DNA from: Bacilli bacterium
GTDB lineage: Bacteria > Bacillota_I > Bacilli_A > RF39 > UBA660
DNA: 6,362 bases
Assembly (NCBI GenBank): GCA_900771805.1
Contig: CAAGPL010000019.1
Coordinates: forward strand, 1 to 6,362
Direction: 5' to 3'
The translations under genes were made by a program, and so were the position numbers. The notes under the pieces were generated by a model. The model saw nothing but the letters and a program-made list of their open reading frames with translations, was not told where the DNA came from and made no database searches. Of this stretch, positions 1 to 6,091 are shown piece by piece. How positions within the stretch are numbered: position 1 is the stretch's first letter; every line of letters begins with the position of its first letter.

Positions 1-836
1 ATTATGAAGTTATTATTGTTTGTGATAAGTGTACTGATGATAGTGAAGAAATAGTTGATGAGTACGTTAAAAAATATAAATGGAATAAAATCTATGAAGA
101 AAATACTGGTCTTGCAAAAGCAAGGAATATAGGAATTGAAAATTCAAAAAACGATTATTTAATATTTTTAGATTCAGATGATTATTTAGAAAGTGATTTT
201 TTAGAGATTATTAATAATTCTTTAGTGGATGAACCTGATGTTTTGAGATTTCAAATCCAAGATAGAATAGGCAATAAAATAGTTAAATATAATGAAGAAG
301 GCTTTGATACTATGCAAGGTGTTAAAGCTTTCGATTATATAATAAAATACCATTATATTGAAAATGCTTGGGCATATTGCTATAAAAGAACTTTTTGGCA
401 AGATAATAATTTTAAATTTATGGAGGGGTGCATAGCTGAGGATTATGGACTTACTCCACTTGTTATTGCTAAAGCTAATACTGTTAAGTCTATAACTTAT
501 ATAGGATATAATTATGTTCAAAGAGAAAATAGTTTAATGAACAATAATGTTTATTCAAAAAAAATAAAAAAGATGGAAGATATGCTTAAACAAGCTAAAT
601 TTGAAAAAAAATGCTTAAATATTATTAATGATAATGCAACTTTTTTAAGATTTATTAATAATTCTCTTATATATTATTCAACTACATTAAAATATAAAGA
701 TTATAAAAAATATAATAAATTATTAAAAAAAGATAAGTGTTATTCTACTTTGAAAGGTGAAAATTTAAAGTCATCTATTCGTGTATTTTTAATAAAATTT
801 AATTCTTATATTTTTTATAATTATATAGTGAGGTAA
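1..836 (+). CDS. Family-2 glycosyltransferase, 5'-truncated
   Basis: The reading frame is open from position 3 and ends at TAA 834-836, giving 277 visible residues. The N-terminus, perhaps 30 residues with the first beta strand (usually like IIIPVYN), lies before the window. GTG 225 is an internal valine codon, not the start, because GT-A fold sequence continues upstream of it. Visible motifs are a nucleotide-binding strand YEVIIVCDKCTDDSEE (visible residues 1-16), ENTGLAKARNIGI (about 33-45), the metal-binding DXD as LDSDDYLE (56-63), and a later AEDYGLTP with the likely ED catalytic base. Such enzymes transfer a sugar from a nucleotide donor to a lipid-linked acceptor on the cytoplasmic face of the membrane. 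Donor and linkage cannot be read. The usual NDGSTD is changed to CDKCTD, keeping the Asp. The next gene starts 3 bp after the stop, so the two are surely co-transcribed. Family assignment is secure; function within the cluster is inferred. Confidence 0.9.
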   Translation, partial: YEVIIVCDKCTDDSEEIVDEYVKKYKWNKIYEENTGLAKARNIGIENSKNDYLIFLDSDDYLESDFLEIINNSLVDEPDVLRFQIQDRIGNKIVKYNEEGFDTMQGVKAFDYIIKYHYIENAWAYCYKRTFWQDNNFKFMEGCIAEDYGLTPLVIAKANTVKSITYIGYNYVQRENSLMNNNVYSKKIKKMEDMLKQAKFEKKCLNIINDNATFLRFINNSLIYYSTTLKYKDYKKYNKLLKKDKCYSTLKGENLKSSIRVFLIKFNSYIFYNYIVR

Positions 837-839
837 TTT

Positions 840-1787
840 ATGGCAAAGGTTAGTTTAATAGTACCAATATATAATTCTCAAAATTATTTAGAGAAATGTA
901 TTAAATCTTTAATTAGTCAAACATTAAAAGATATACAAATTATTTTGATTAATGATGGTTCTACTGATAAATCAGAAAAAATTATTAAAAGTTTTGATGA
1001 TGAAAGAATAGTTTATATTTCAAAGAATAACGAAGGTATTGGTAAGACAAGAAATCTTGGCATTGATAAAGCAACTGGGGAATTTCTAGCATTTGTAGAT
1101 TCAGATGATTATTTAAATGAACATTTCTGCGAGTATATGTATCAGAAAGCTGTTAATGATGATTGTGATTTAGTAGTGTGTGACTTTTTTGAAGAACGTA
1201 ATACTTTAGTGGGAATTAAATTTAAAGATTTTAAAGATACTAATTTAAGAGAAACACCAGAATTAATTAATTATATTAATTTGGGACCTTGTAATAAACT
1301 TTATAAAAAATCTTTATTTGATGATAAAAGTAATCGTTTTGAAGAAAATTTAAAGTATGAAGATGCACCTTTTGTGGTAAAGATGCTTGTTAGTGCTAAT
1401 AGAATCGGAAAGGTTAATGATTATTTGACTTATTATGTTATTCATAGTAATAGTGAAACTACTATAAGAGATAAAAGAATGTATGATATCTTAGAGATTA
1501 CTGATATAATAGTAAATGATTTAAAAAAGGTAGATTATCCAAATGATTCATTAGTGAGTTTAGCTGTTATGATTTTGACTGATTATACCATTCAACAAAG
1601 ATATATATCAGATGTAAAATATAGACACGATTTTATAAATAAGGCATTTAAATATTTAAATAATTTAGATCGTAAATGGAGAAGATGCAGTTATTTAAAA
1701 CGTTTTCCTAGTTTGAAAAGGTATGTTAAAACTAGTAAACTACTTACTAAGATTTATTGCGATTTATATAATTTAAGGCATAAGTAA
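840..1787 (+). CDS. Family-2 glycosyltransferase (complete)
   Basis: This 315-residue protein has the classic GT-A layout: VSLIVPIYNSQNYLEKCI at residues 4-21, NDGSTD at 38-43 (nucleotide binding), NEGIGKTRNLGI at 64-75, DXD as VDSDDYL at 86-92, GPCNKLYKKSLF at 149-160 and a YED catalytic-base motif at 173-175. No membrane segments are evident, and the basic C-terminal third (RKWRR near 278-282, several lysines) may lie against the membrane. It probably adds one sugar to the undecaprenyl-linked repeat unit; which sugar is unknown. The ATG is supported by GAGG at 830-833, six bases upstream and overlapping the previous gene's stop, which implies translational coupling. The last codons form the left arm of a terminator-like hairpin. 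It resembles the preceding truncated gene in family and architecture, but the two differ substantially in sequence, so they are not a recent tandem duplication. Confidence 0.95.
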   Translation: MAKVSLIVPIYNSQNYLEKCIKSLISQTLKDIQIILINDGSTDKSEKIIKSFDDERIVYISKNNEGIGKTRNLGIDKATGEFLAFVDSDDYLNEHFCEYMYQKAVNDDCDLVVCDFFEERNTLVGIKFKDFKDTNLRETPELINYINLGPCNKLYKKSLFDDKSNRFEENLKYEDAPFVVKMLVSANRIGKVNDYLTYYVIHSNSETTIRDKRMYDILEITDIIVNDLKKVDYPNDSLVSLAVMILTDYTIQQRYISDVKYRHDFINKAFKYLNNLDRKWRRCSYLKRFPSLKRYVKTSKLLTKIYCDLYNLRHK

Positions 1788-1802
1788 ATTTTATGCTTTT
1801 TT
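1775..1802 (+). terminator. Intrinsic terminator overlapping the stop codon
   Basis: GCATAA at 1778-1783 pairs with TTATGC at 1791-1796 around a 7-nt loop that contains the TAA stop. The stem extends outward by a G-U and two A-U pairs (1775-1777 with 1797-1799). Six T residues at 1797-1802 follow. The core stem is short and has only two G-C pairs, so termination may be partial, leaving read-through into the next gene. Confidence 0.55.
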
Positions 1803-1825
1803 AATTTGGTTAAATAGGGTATAAT
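1797..1825 (+). promoter_or_regulatory. Possible promoter for the polymerase/GT4 fusion gene
   Basis: A consensus -10 box TATAAT lies at 1820-1825. The -35 is poor: at 17-bp spacing only the terminator's T run (1797-1802) is available. Initiation about 7 nt downstream, near 1832, would make a transcript starting inside the Shine-Dalgarno sequence (GAGGAAGAG) with a leader of only about 13 nt. TATAAT also arises easily by chance in DNA this AT-rich. Confidence 0.4.
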
Positions 1826-1844
1826 TATAAAGAGGAAGAGTATT

Positions 1845-4268
1845 ATGAAAAAAAAAGACTGGATATATATTTTGATAATGATAATGCCAATTGTTGACTT
1901 GATTTCAAGTGTGGTAACTAGAAATTTCGAGAACGCGTTGACATTAGGAATGATTTTAAAAACTATTTTAATATTACTAAGTGTAGTTTATGTGTTTTTT
2001 TTCTCGCATAGTAAGTATAAAAAGATTGGAATTATTTATTATATTTTGTTATTTTTATATGTAATATTTTATTTTGTTTTTAAATCTGATTTATTAAGTT
2101 TTAATTTATTAAAAAATGAATTTAGATTTTTGTTTAAATTTATGTATTTTCCAAGTATTTTTATTGGACTTTTAAATTACTTTGAAGAAAAAGAATTTGA
2201 TAGAGAAAAATTAAATAAAGTTATGATTGTTAGCTTTATTACTTATATATTATTGATAGCAGTTCCTACTATTTTATCTATTAATTATAGTTCATATGTA
2301 AATAATAATTATTATGGTTCAATCGGATTTTTCTACTCAGCTAATGAAGTTTCTGTAATTCTTCTATTAATGTTTCCATTTATTTATACATTATTAGATA
2401 AGTCGAAGATATTAACTATTATTTTATATGCTGCTGGACTTTATACTATTAGTTTAATTGGTACAAAGGTTACACTTTTTGGTGTAATAATAGTTTGCTT
2501 TTTAATTCTTTTATCAAGTTTATTAAGAAAAGGTAAAAAGTTTACTGTTAATATTTTAATGATTTTATTAATGCTTGTAACAACAATTTTGTTTATGGTT
2601 AATAATTATTCTGCAATGAATTTAAGAAGTTCACTTTCTAATGAAGAGGTTCAAGATAGAGAAAACTTAAGTCAAGAATTAAATGATTACTATAAAGGTA
2701 ATGCTTTTGTTGATAAGTTTAAACAAATAGGTTCTAAATTATTAAGTGATAGAGATGTGTATGCACTAAATACATATAAAATGTTTACAACTAGATATGA
2801 AAAAGGTTATACATTATTTGGTATGGGATTTGCTAATACTGAGAGAATTGATAATATTAGAGTGGAAAAATTAATAGAAATTGATATTTTAGATGTGTTT
2901 TTCCATATGGGAGTAGTTGCAATTTTATTATTAGCATTTCCATTTGTGCTTACTTTGTGTATTTTGATAAAGAGTAAGAAAAAGATAAAAAATGAAGTTT
3001 TCTTCTTCATTATGATGATTCTTTTAACGTATGGTATATCATCAACTGCTGGGCACGTTTATTTAGCTCCTGCTGTTACACTTTATGTGTGTATTTATAC
3101 TATTTGTTTACTTGATTCGTGCAGTGTGTTTACTAAAAAAAATATTAATGGAAATAAAATATCAATTTTAGCACTTCATTTGGGCTATGGTGGAATTGAA
3201 AATGCTATTGTTAATAAAGCTAATATGTTAGTTGATAATTATGATGTTGAAATCATTTCTTTATATAAGCAAAAAATTGACATTCCTTTTAAACTCGATA
3301 AAAGAGTTACTGTTACTTATTTGATGAATATTGTTTCTAATAGAGAGGAATTTAATGAAGCACTTAAAAATAAAAAAATTATAGGTGTGTTGTCTGAAGG
3401 ATTTAAAGCTGTAAGAATATTATTGAATAAAAATAAATTAATGAAAAATGCTATTAGAGAGAGTGATGCTAGAATTATAATTTCTACACGATATAGTTTT
3501 AGTAAATTATTAAGTAATTATAAAAGAAATGATGTTGTATCAATGCACGAGGAACATACTTATAATGTTGATGATATGTATATTCGTAAGTTAAGTAAAT
3601 TAAATGTTGATTATATTTTACCAGTTAGTAAGAGATTAACTAGTGAATATGAATCTTTAGGAGAAAAATTAAAATTTATACCTTTGCCATTAAGTTATTT
3701 TCCTATCGATGATGAAGTTTCTAAACTAGATTCAAAGGATCTTATTGCAGTTGGAAGATTAGAAAATGAAAAAGGTTTTTCTGATTTGATAGATGTTATG
3801 GAAGATTTAGTTAAAAAAGATAATAATATAAAATTGAATATTTTTGGCGATGGTTCTTTGAAAAGTGAATTATCAAAAATGATAAAAAATAAAAAATTAG
3901 ATAAGAACGTTAAATTATGGGGATTTAAGAAATTTGAGTTTATAAAAAAATATTATCAAGAAAGTTCTTTGTATGTAATGACATCTTTTGAGGAATCATT
4001 TGGTTTAGTACTAATTGAAGCAATGAGTTTTGGGGTCCCTTGTATAACTTTTGATAGCGCTAAAGGAGCTTTGGATTTAGTTGACAAGAATACTGGTTTT
4101 GTAGTTAAAGATAGAGATAAAAAGAAGATGGTTAATAAAATTGTTCAGTATTTAGAAATGACTCAAAGTCAAAGAAAGGCTATAGGTAAAAATGCTAGAT
4201 TAAAAGCTGAAAATTATAAGTTGGAAAATATTAAAAAACAATGGTTAGATTTTCTTAAAGGATTGTGA
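1845..4268 (+). CDS. Wzy/O-antigen-ligase-like membrane domain fused to a GT4 glycosyltransferase
   Basis: This 807-residue protein has two parts. Residues 1-425 hold about 12 hydrophobic segments (near 6-24, 34-53, 61-79, 96-111, 126-146, 168-185, 189-206, 208-227, 235-252, 352-375, 384-400, 403-423). A roughly 100-residue hydrophilic loop (253-350) carries GYTLFGMGFAN at 321-331. A large loop before the last membrane segments and an LFGxGxxN-like motif are typical of O-antigen ligase/Wzy polymerases. Residues 437-807 are a GT-B family-4 transferase: ISILALHLGYGGIE (439-452), VGRLENEKGFSDLI (636-649), GDGSLKSEL (668-676), WGFKK (692-696) and the E-x7-E signature E717/E725 in EESFGLVLIEAMSFGVPCI. 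An even number of membrane spans puts both termini in the cytoplasm, where the transferase must act. AGAGGA at 1831-1836 is the ribosome binding site. No stop, or internal start with a Shine-Dalgarno, is visible at the junction (425-437), so this is one chain. The polymerase versus ligase role is undecided. Confidence 0.9.
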   Translation: MKKKDWIYILIMIMPIVDLISSVVTRNFENALTLGMILKTILILLSVVYVFFFSHSKYKKIGIIYYILLFLYVIFYFVFKSDLLSFNLLKNEFRFLFKFMYFPSIFIGLLNYFEEKEFDREKLNKVMIVSFITYILLIAVPTILSINYSSYVNNNYYGSIGFFYSANEVSVILLLMFPFIYTLLDKSKILTIILYAAGLYTISLIGTKVTLFGVIIVCFLILLSSLLRKGKKFTVNILMILLMLVTTILFMVNNYSAMNLRSSLSNEEVQDRENLSQELNDYYKGNAFVDKFKQIGSKLLSDRDVYALNTYKMFTTRYEKGYTLFGMGFANTERIDNIRVEKLIEIDILDVFFHMGVVAILLLAFPFVLTLCILIKSKKKIKNEVFFFIMMILLTYGISSTAGHVYLAPAVTLYVCIYTICLLDSCSVFTKKNINGNKISILALHLGYGGIENAIVNKANMLVDNYDVEIISLYKQKIDIPFKLDKRVTVTYLMNIVSNREEFNEALKNKKIIGVLSEGFKAVRILLNKNKLMKNAIRESDARIIISTRYSFSKLLSNYKRNDVVSMHEEHTYNVDDMYIRKLSKLNVDYILPVSKRLTSEYESLGEKLKFIPLPLSYFPIDDEVSKLDSKDLIAVGRLENEKGFSDLIDVMEDLVKKDNNIKLNIFGDGSLKSELSKMIKNKKLDKNVKLWGFKKFEFIKKYYQESSLYVMTSFEESFGLVLIEAMSFGVPCITFDSAKGALDLVDKNTGFVVKDRDKKKMVNKIVQYLEMTQSQRKAIGKNARLKAENYKLENIKKQWLDFLKGL
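4257..4262 (+). promoter_or_regulatory. Ribosome binding site deciding the pssD start
   Basis: AAAGGA lies 11 bases before ATG 4274 but only 2 before the alternative GTG 4265, too close to use. The protein beginning at 4274 (MKKVMFISSTGGHL) also has the family's usual N-terminus, so 4274 is preferred. Confidence 0.6.
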
Positions 4269-4273
4269 TTACA

Positions 4274-4747
4274 ATGAAAAAAGTGATGTTTATATCAAGT
4301 ACTGGTGGTCATTTAAATGAACTTTTAATGTTAAAGGATATGTTTAGTAAATATGATTTTCAATTAGTTACTGAATACACTTTAACAAATAAAGGACTAA
4401 AAGATAAGTATGGAAAGAAAAAGGTTAAATTTTTAATATCTGCTAGTCAAAAGTATAAAGTTATTTATGCTTTTAAACTTATTTTAAATTCTTTTATTAG
4501 TTTGTATTATTATGTTAAATTTAGACCTCAATTTATTGTATCTACTGGCGCTCATACTGCTGGTCCAATGTGTTTGATTGGTAAAATTTTTGGTAGTAAA
4601 ATAATTTTTATTGAAACTTTTGCTAATAGTAAATCTAAAACTATTACAGGTAGAATTGTGTACAAATTTGCTGATTTATTTGTAGTACAGTGGGAGAGTA
4701 TGCTAGAGTTATATCCTAATGCTGTTTATGGGGGGTGGATATATTGA
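4274..4747 (+). CDS. pssD: PssD/Cps14F (Alg14-like) glycosyltransferase subunit
   Basis: This 157-residue protein matches the PssD/Cps14F/EpsE family, the bacterial counterpart of Alg14. In Alg13/Alg14-type enzymes this subunit forms the N-terminal, acceptor-side half of a split GT-B transferase and anchors the catalytic partner to the membrane. Visible family features are ISSTGGHLNELLML (7-20), a hydrophobic patch at about 62-80 (VIYAFKLILNSFISLYYYV) that probably contacts the membrane, VSTGAHTAGP (89-98), FIETFANSKSKTITGRI (112-128) and the characteristic end YPNAVYGGWIY. Length is normal for the family. The next gene encodes the PssE partner and overlaps it by 4 bp, so the two are made together. 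Family knowledge suggests the pair adds the second sugar of a repeat unit (beta-1,4-galactose in pneumococcal Cps14F/G); the sugar here is unknown. An upstream GTG at 4265 would add three residues. Confidence 0.92.
   Translation: MKKVMFISSTGGHLNELLMLKDMFSKYDFQLVTEYTLTNKGLKDKYGKKKVKFLISASQKYKVIYAFKLILNSFISLYYYVKFRPQFIVSTGAHTAGPMCLIGKIFGSKIIFIETFANSKSKTITGRIVYKFADLFVVQWESMLELYPNAVYGGWIY
4730..4738 (+). promoter_or_regulatory. G-rich Shine-Dalgarno inside pssD that sets the pssE start
   Basis: GGGGGGTGG approximates the GGAGGTG consensus and stands five bases before TTG 4744. The GTG at 4735, an alternative start, lies inside this element and so is unlikely to initiate. The G run can only pair fully with anti-SD if one position uses a G-U wobble. 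Confidence 0.65.
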
Positions 4748-5220
4748 TATTTGTAAGTGTTGGTACTCAAATACCTTTTGATAGGCTTTTAAAAAGTGTT
4801 GAAAGACAGATCGAAATTGGAAATATTAGAGAAGATGTTATTGTTCAAGCTGGTGTAACTAATTTTAAATCTGATAAAATGAAAATAATTAATTTTATTC
4901 CATTAGATGAATTTAATAAAATTATTAATAAGGCAAAGCTTATTATTTGTCACGGTGGCGTTGGTACTATTACTGATGGGTTGAAAAATGCTAAAACCAT
5001 AATTGCTTGTCCAAGACTTAAAAAATATAGCGAAGCTAAAAATGATCATCAAATACAAATTATTGAGAACTTTGGAAAGATGGGTTTTATTATACCGCTT
5101 TTGGATCCTGATGATTTAGGTGTTGCTTTGGAAAAAGCTAAAAAGTTTAAGTCAAAAGAATTTAAAAGTAATACTAATAACTTTGTAAAGTTACTTGAAA
5201 ATTATATAGATAAGAATTAA
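4744..5220 (+). CDS. pssE: PssE/Cps14G (Alg13-like) catalytic glycosyltransferase subunit
   Basis: This 158-residue protein is the C-terminal, donor-binding half of the split GT-B transferase formed with PssD. Family landmarks are MIFVSVGTQIPFDRLL (1-16), HGGVGT at 70-75 (nucleotide-sugar diphosphate contact, as in Alg13/MurG), and CPR followed by EAKNDHQIQII (89-107) with E97, D101, H102 and Q103 at the usual conserved positions. No membrane segment is present; it depends on PssD for membrane location. The start is taken as TTG 4744, which gives the family-typical MIFVSVGT and a proper 5-base gap from the G-rich Shine-Dalgarno. GTG 4735 would add three residues (MDI). The start codon shares bases with the PssD stop (TTGA), a strong sign of translational coupling and fixed stoichiometry. 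It is the last gene of the operon, as a terminator follows within 70 bp. Confidence 0.92.
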   Translation: MIFVSVGTQIPFDRLLKSVERQIEIGNIREDVIVQAGVTNFKSDKMKIINFIPLDEFNKIINKAKLIICHGGVGTITDGLKNAKTIIACPRLKKYSEAKNDHQIQIIENFGKMGFIIPLLDPDDLGVALEKAKKFKSKEFKSNTNNFVKLLENYIDKN

Positions 5221-5240
5221 ATTTTACTAAGTATAATTAT

Positions 5241-5283
5241 AAAACAACTTTAACTTAACTGTTTAAGCTGTTTTATTTTTTTT
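5241..5283 (+). terminator. Intrinsic terminator closing the polysaccharide operon
   Basis: AAAACA at 5241-5246 pairs with TGTTTT at 5269-5274. The stem continues inward through CTT/AAG (5248-5250 with 5265-5267) and AAC/GTT (5252-5254 with 5261-5263), with A-C and U-U mismatches and a 6-nt loop. Eight T residues at 5276-5283 follow. An alternative inner pairing CTTAA/TTAAG is also possible. Position 21 nt after the pssE stop fits an operon end. Confidence 0.75.
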
Positions 5284-5293
5284 AATTGTAATA

Positions 5294-5322
5294 TTTATTT
5301 AATGATTTTTAAATGTTATAAT
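5294..5322 (+). promoter_or_regulatory. Extended -10 promoter of the phospholipase-C-like gene
   Basis: TGTTATAAT at 5314-5322 is a perfect extended -10 (TG, one base, TATAAT). A weak -35 TTTATT lies at 5294-5299 with a 17-bp spacer; extended -10 promoters tolerate this. The predicted transcript starts near 5329, leaving about 29 nt of leader with the ribosome binding site TAGGA at 5347-5351. It lies just after the operon terminator, so this gene is separately transcribed. Confidence 0.7.
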
Positions 5323-5357
5323 TGTATTGTTATAGTAAATGAAAGGTAGGAAATAAT

Positions 5358-6029
5358 ATGGCTTCTTATTTTATACATGTAGCAGTTGCTAAAGAGATTA
5401 ATAAAAAGTTACAACGTGATGAGGGTATGCTTTTATTTGGTGCAGTGGCACCGGATGTTTCAAAATGCGCTAATGAGTCTAGAATATTCAGTCATTTTTT
5501 AGATGATGAAGATAATAATATTCCAAATATAGATAGGTTTTTGGATAAGTATAAACATTTTTTGAATGATGATTTTGTTATGGGATATTTTATTCATTTG
5601 TATACTGATTATTTGTGGTATAAGTATTTTATTAGTGAAATAAAAAAGGATGGGACTATTACTAAGTTGGATGGAAGTGTCGTTAAACTTAATGGTAATA
5701 TGGCTGCTATTTATATTTATAATGATTATACTAATTTAAATATTCGACTTATTGAGTCCTATGATTTGAATTTAGAGAAATTAAAAAATAGTTTTGAGTG
5801 TGAAGTAAAACATATTATTGATGAGATTCCTTATGATAAAATGGATTTACTTTTTAATAATATGTCTAATATTATTAGTGGGACTAAAAATAGAAAGGAA
5901 TATGTTTTTAATATTGATAATATTAATAGATTTATTGGTATGGCAGTTGAGTTAATTTATTCTGAAATAGAGGATGTACAGAAGATTATAAATCTTGAGA
6001 AAGAGAGTAGCGAAGTAATTGCTAATTAA
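5358..6029 (+). CDS. Zinc-dependent phospholipase C-like (PF00882-type) protein
   Basis: This 223-residue, mostly helical protein has no signal peptide or membrane segment. The N-terminal half follows the zinc-dependent phospholipase C superfamily: MASYFIHVAVAKEI with H7, LLFGAVAPDV with D33, SHF with H46, and GYFIHLYTDYLW with H80-x3-D84. In Bacillus cereus phospholipase C the zinc ligands include H14, D55, H69 and the H118-x3-D122 pair, and these four sites line up plausibly. Further ligands expected in the C-terminal half (a second His-x3-Glu) are not clear; only H152 near D155/E156 is a candidate. The secreted enzymes have a signal and propeptide that expose an N-terminal Trp ligand; this protein lacks both, so it is an intracellular relative of unknown substrate. 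ATG 5358 has TAGGA six bases upstream. It has its own promoter and is unlikely to belong to the polysaccharide pathway. The motif mapping is by eye. Confidence 0.75.
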   Translation: MASYFIHVAVAKEINKKLQRDEGMLLFGAVAPDVSKCANESRIFSHFLDDEDNNIPNIDRFLDKYKHFLNDDFVMGYFIHLYTDYLWYKYFISEIKKDGTITKLDGSVVKLNGNMAAIYIYNDYTNLNIRLIESYDLNLEKLKNSFECEVKHIIDEIPYDKMDLLFNNMSNIISGTKNRKEYVFNIDNINRFIGMAVELIYSEIEDVQKIINLEKESSEVIAN

Positions 6030-6041
6030 AAATTTTTAATT
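6024..6041 (+). terminator. A/T-only palindrome at the 3' end of the PLC-like gene
   Basis: An 18-bp perfect palindrome of only A and T spans the stop codon and runs into TTTTT at 6040-6044. It could form a weak hairpin with a U tail and serve as the gene's terminator in either direction, but without G-C pairs the stem would be unstable. Confidence 0.3.
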
Positions 6042-6056
6042 TTTAATGGTTAGGTG

Positions 6057-6085
6057 TTGACTTTTTGGTAAAAATTTAATATTAT
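6057..6085 (+). promoter_or_regulatory. Promoter of the putative small RNA
   Basis: TTGACT (6057-6062, five of six consensus bases) is separated by exactly 17 bp from TATTAT (6080-6085, five of six). Initiation is expected near 6092, the base before the first stem-loop. This is the best full sigma-A-type promoter in the window. Confidence 0.75.
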
Positions 6086-6091
6086 TAAGTT

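Noticed and set aside
222..521. A 99-codon open frame on the minus strand
   Set aside because: It lies wholly within the first glycosyltransferase gene, is low-complexity Ile/Ser/Phe-rich as expected from the complement of AT-rich code, and has no family resemblance.
1..1787. Tandem duplication of the two GT2 genes
   Set aside because: They share only family motifs; sequence outside those motifs differs and no long DNA match is seen.
2807..3010. A 67-codon open frame on the minus strand
   Set aside because: It is inside the fusion gene where the + frame encodes membrane segments; its composition is that of a shadow frame.
5231..5243. A promoter at TATAAT 5232-5237
   Set aside because: Initiation there would fall at the terminator stem, and no suitable -35 lies upstream; the extended -10 at 5314-5322 explains the next gene better.
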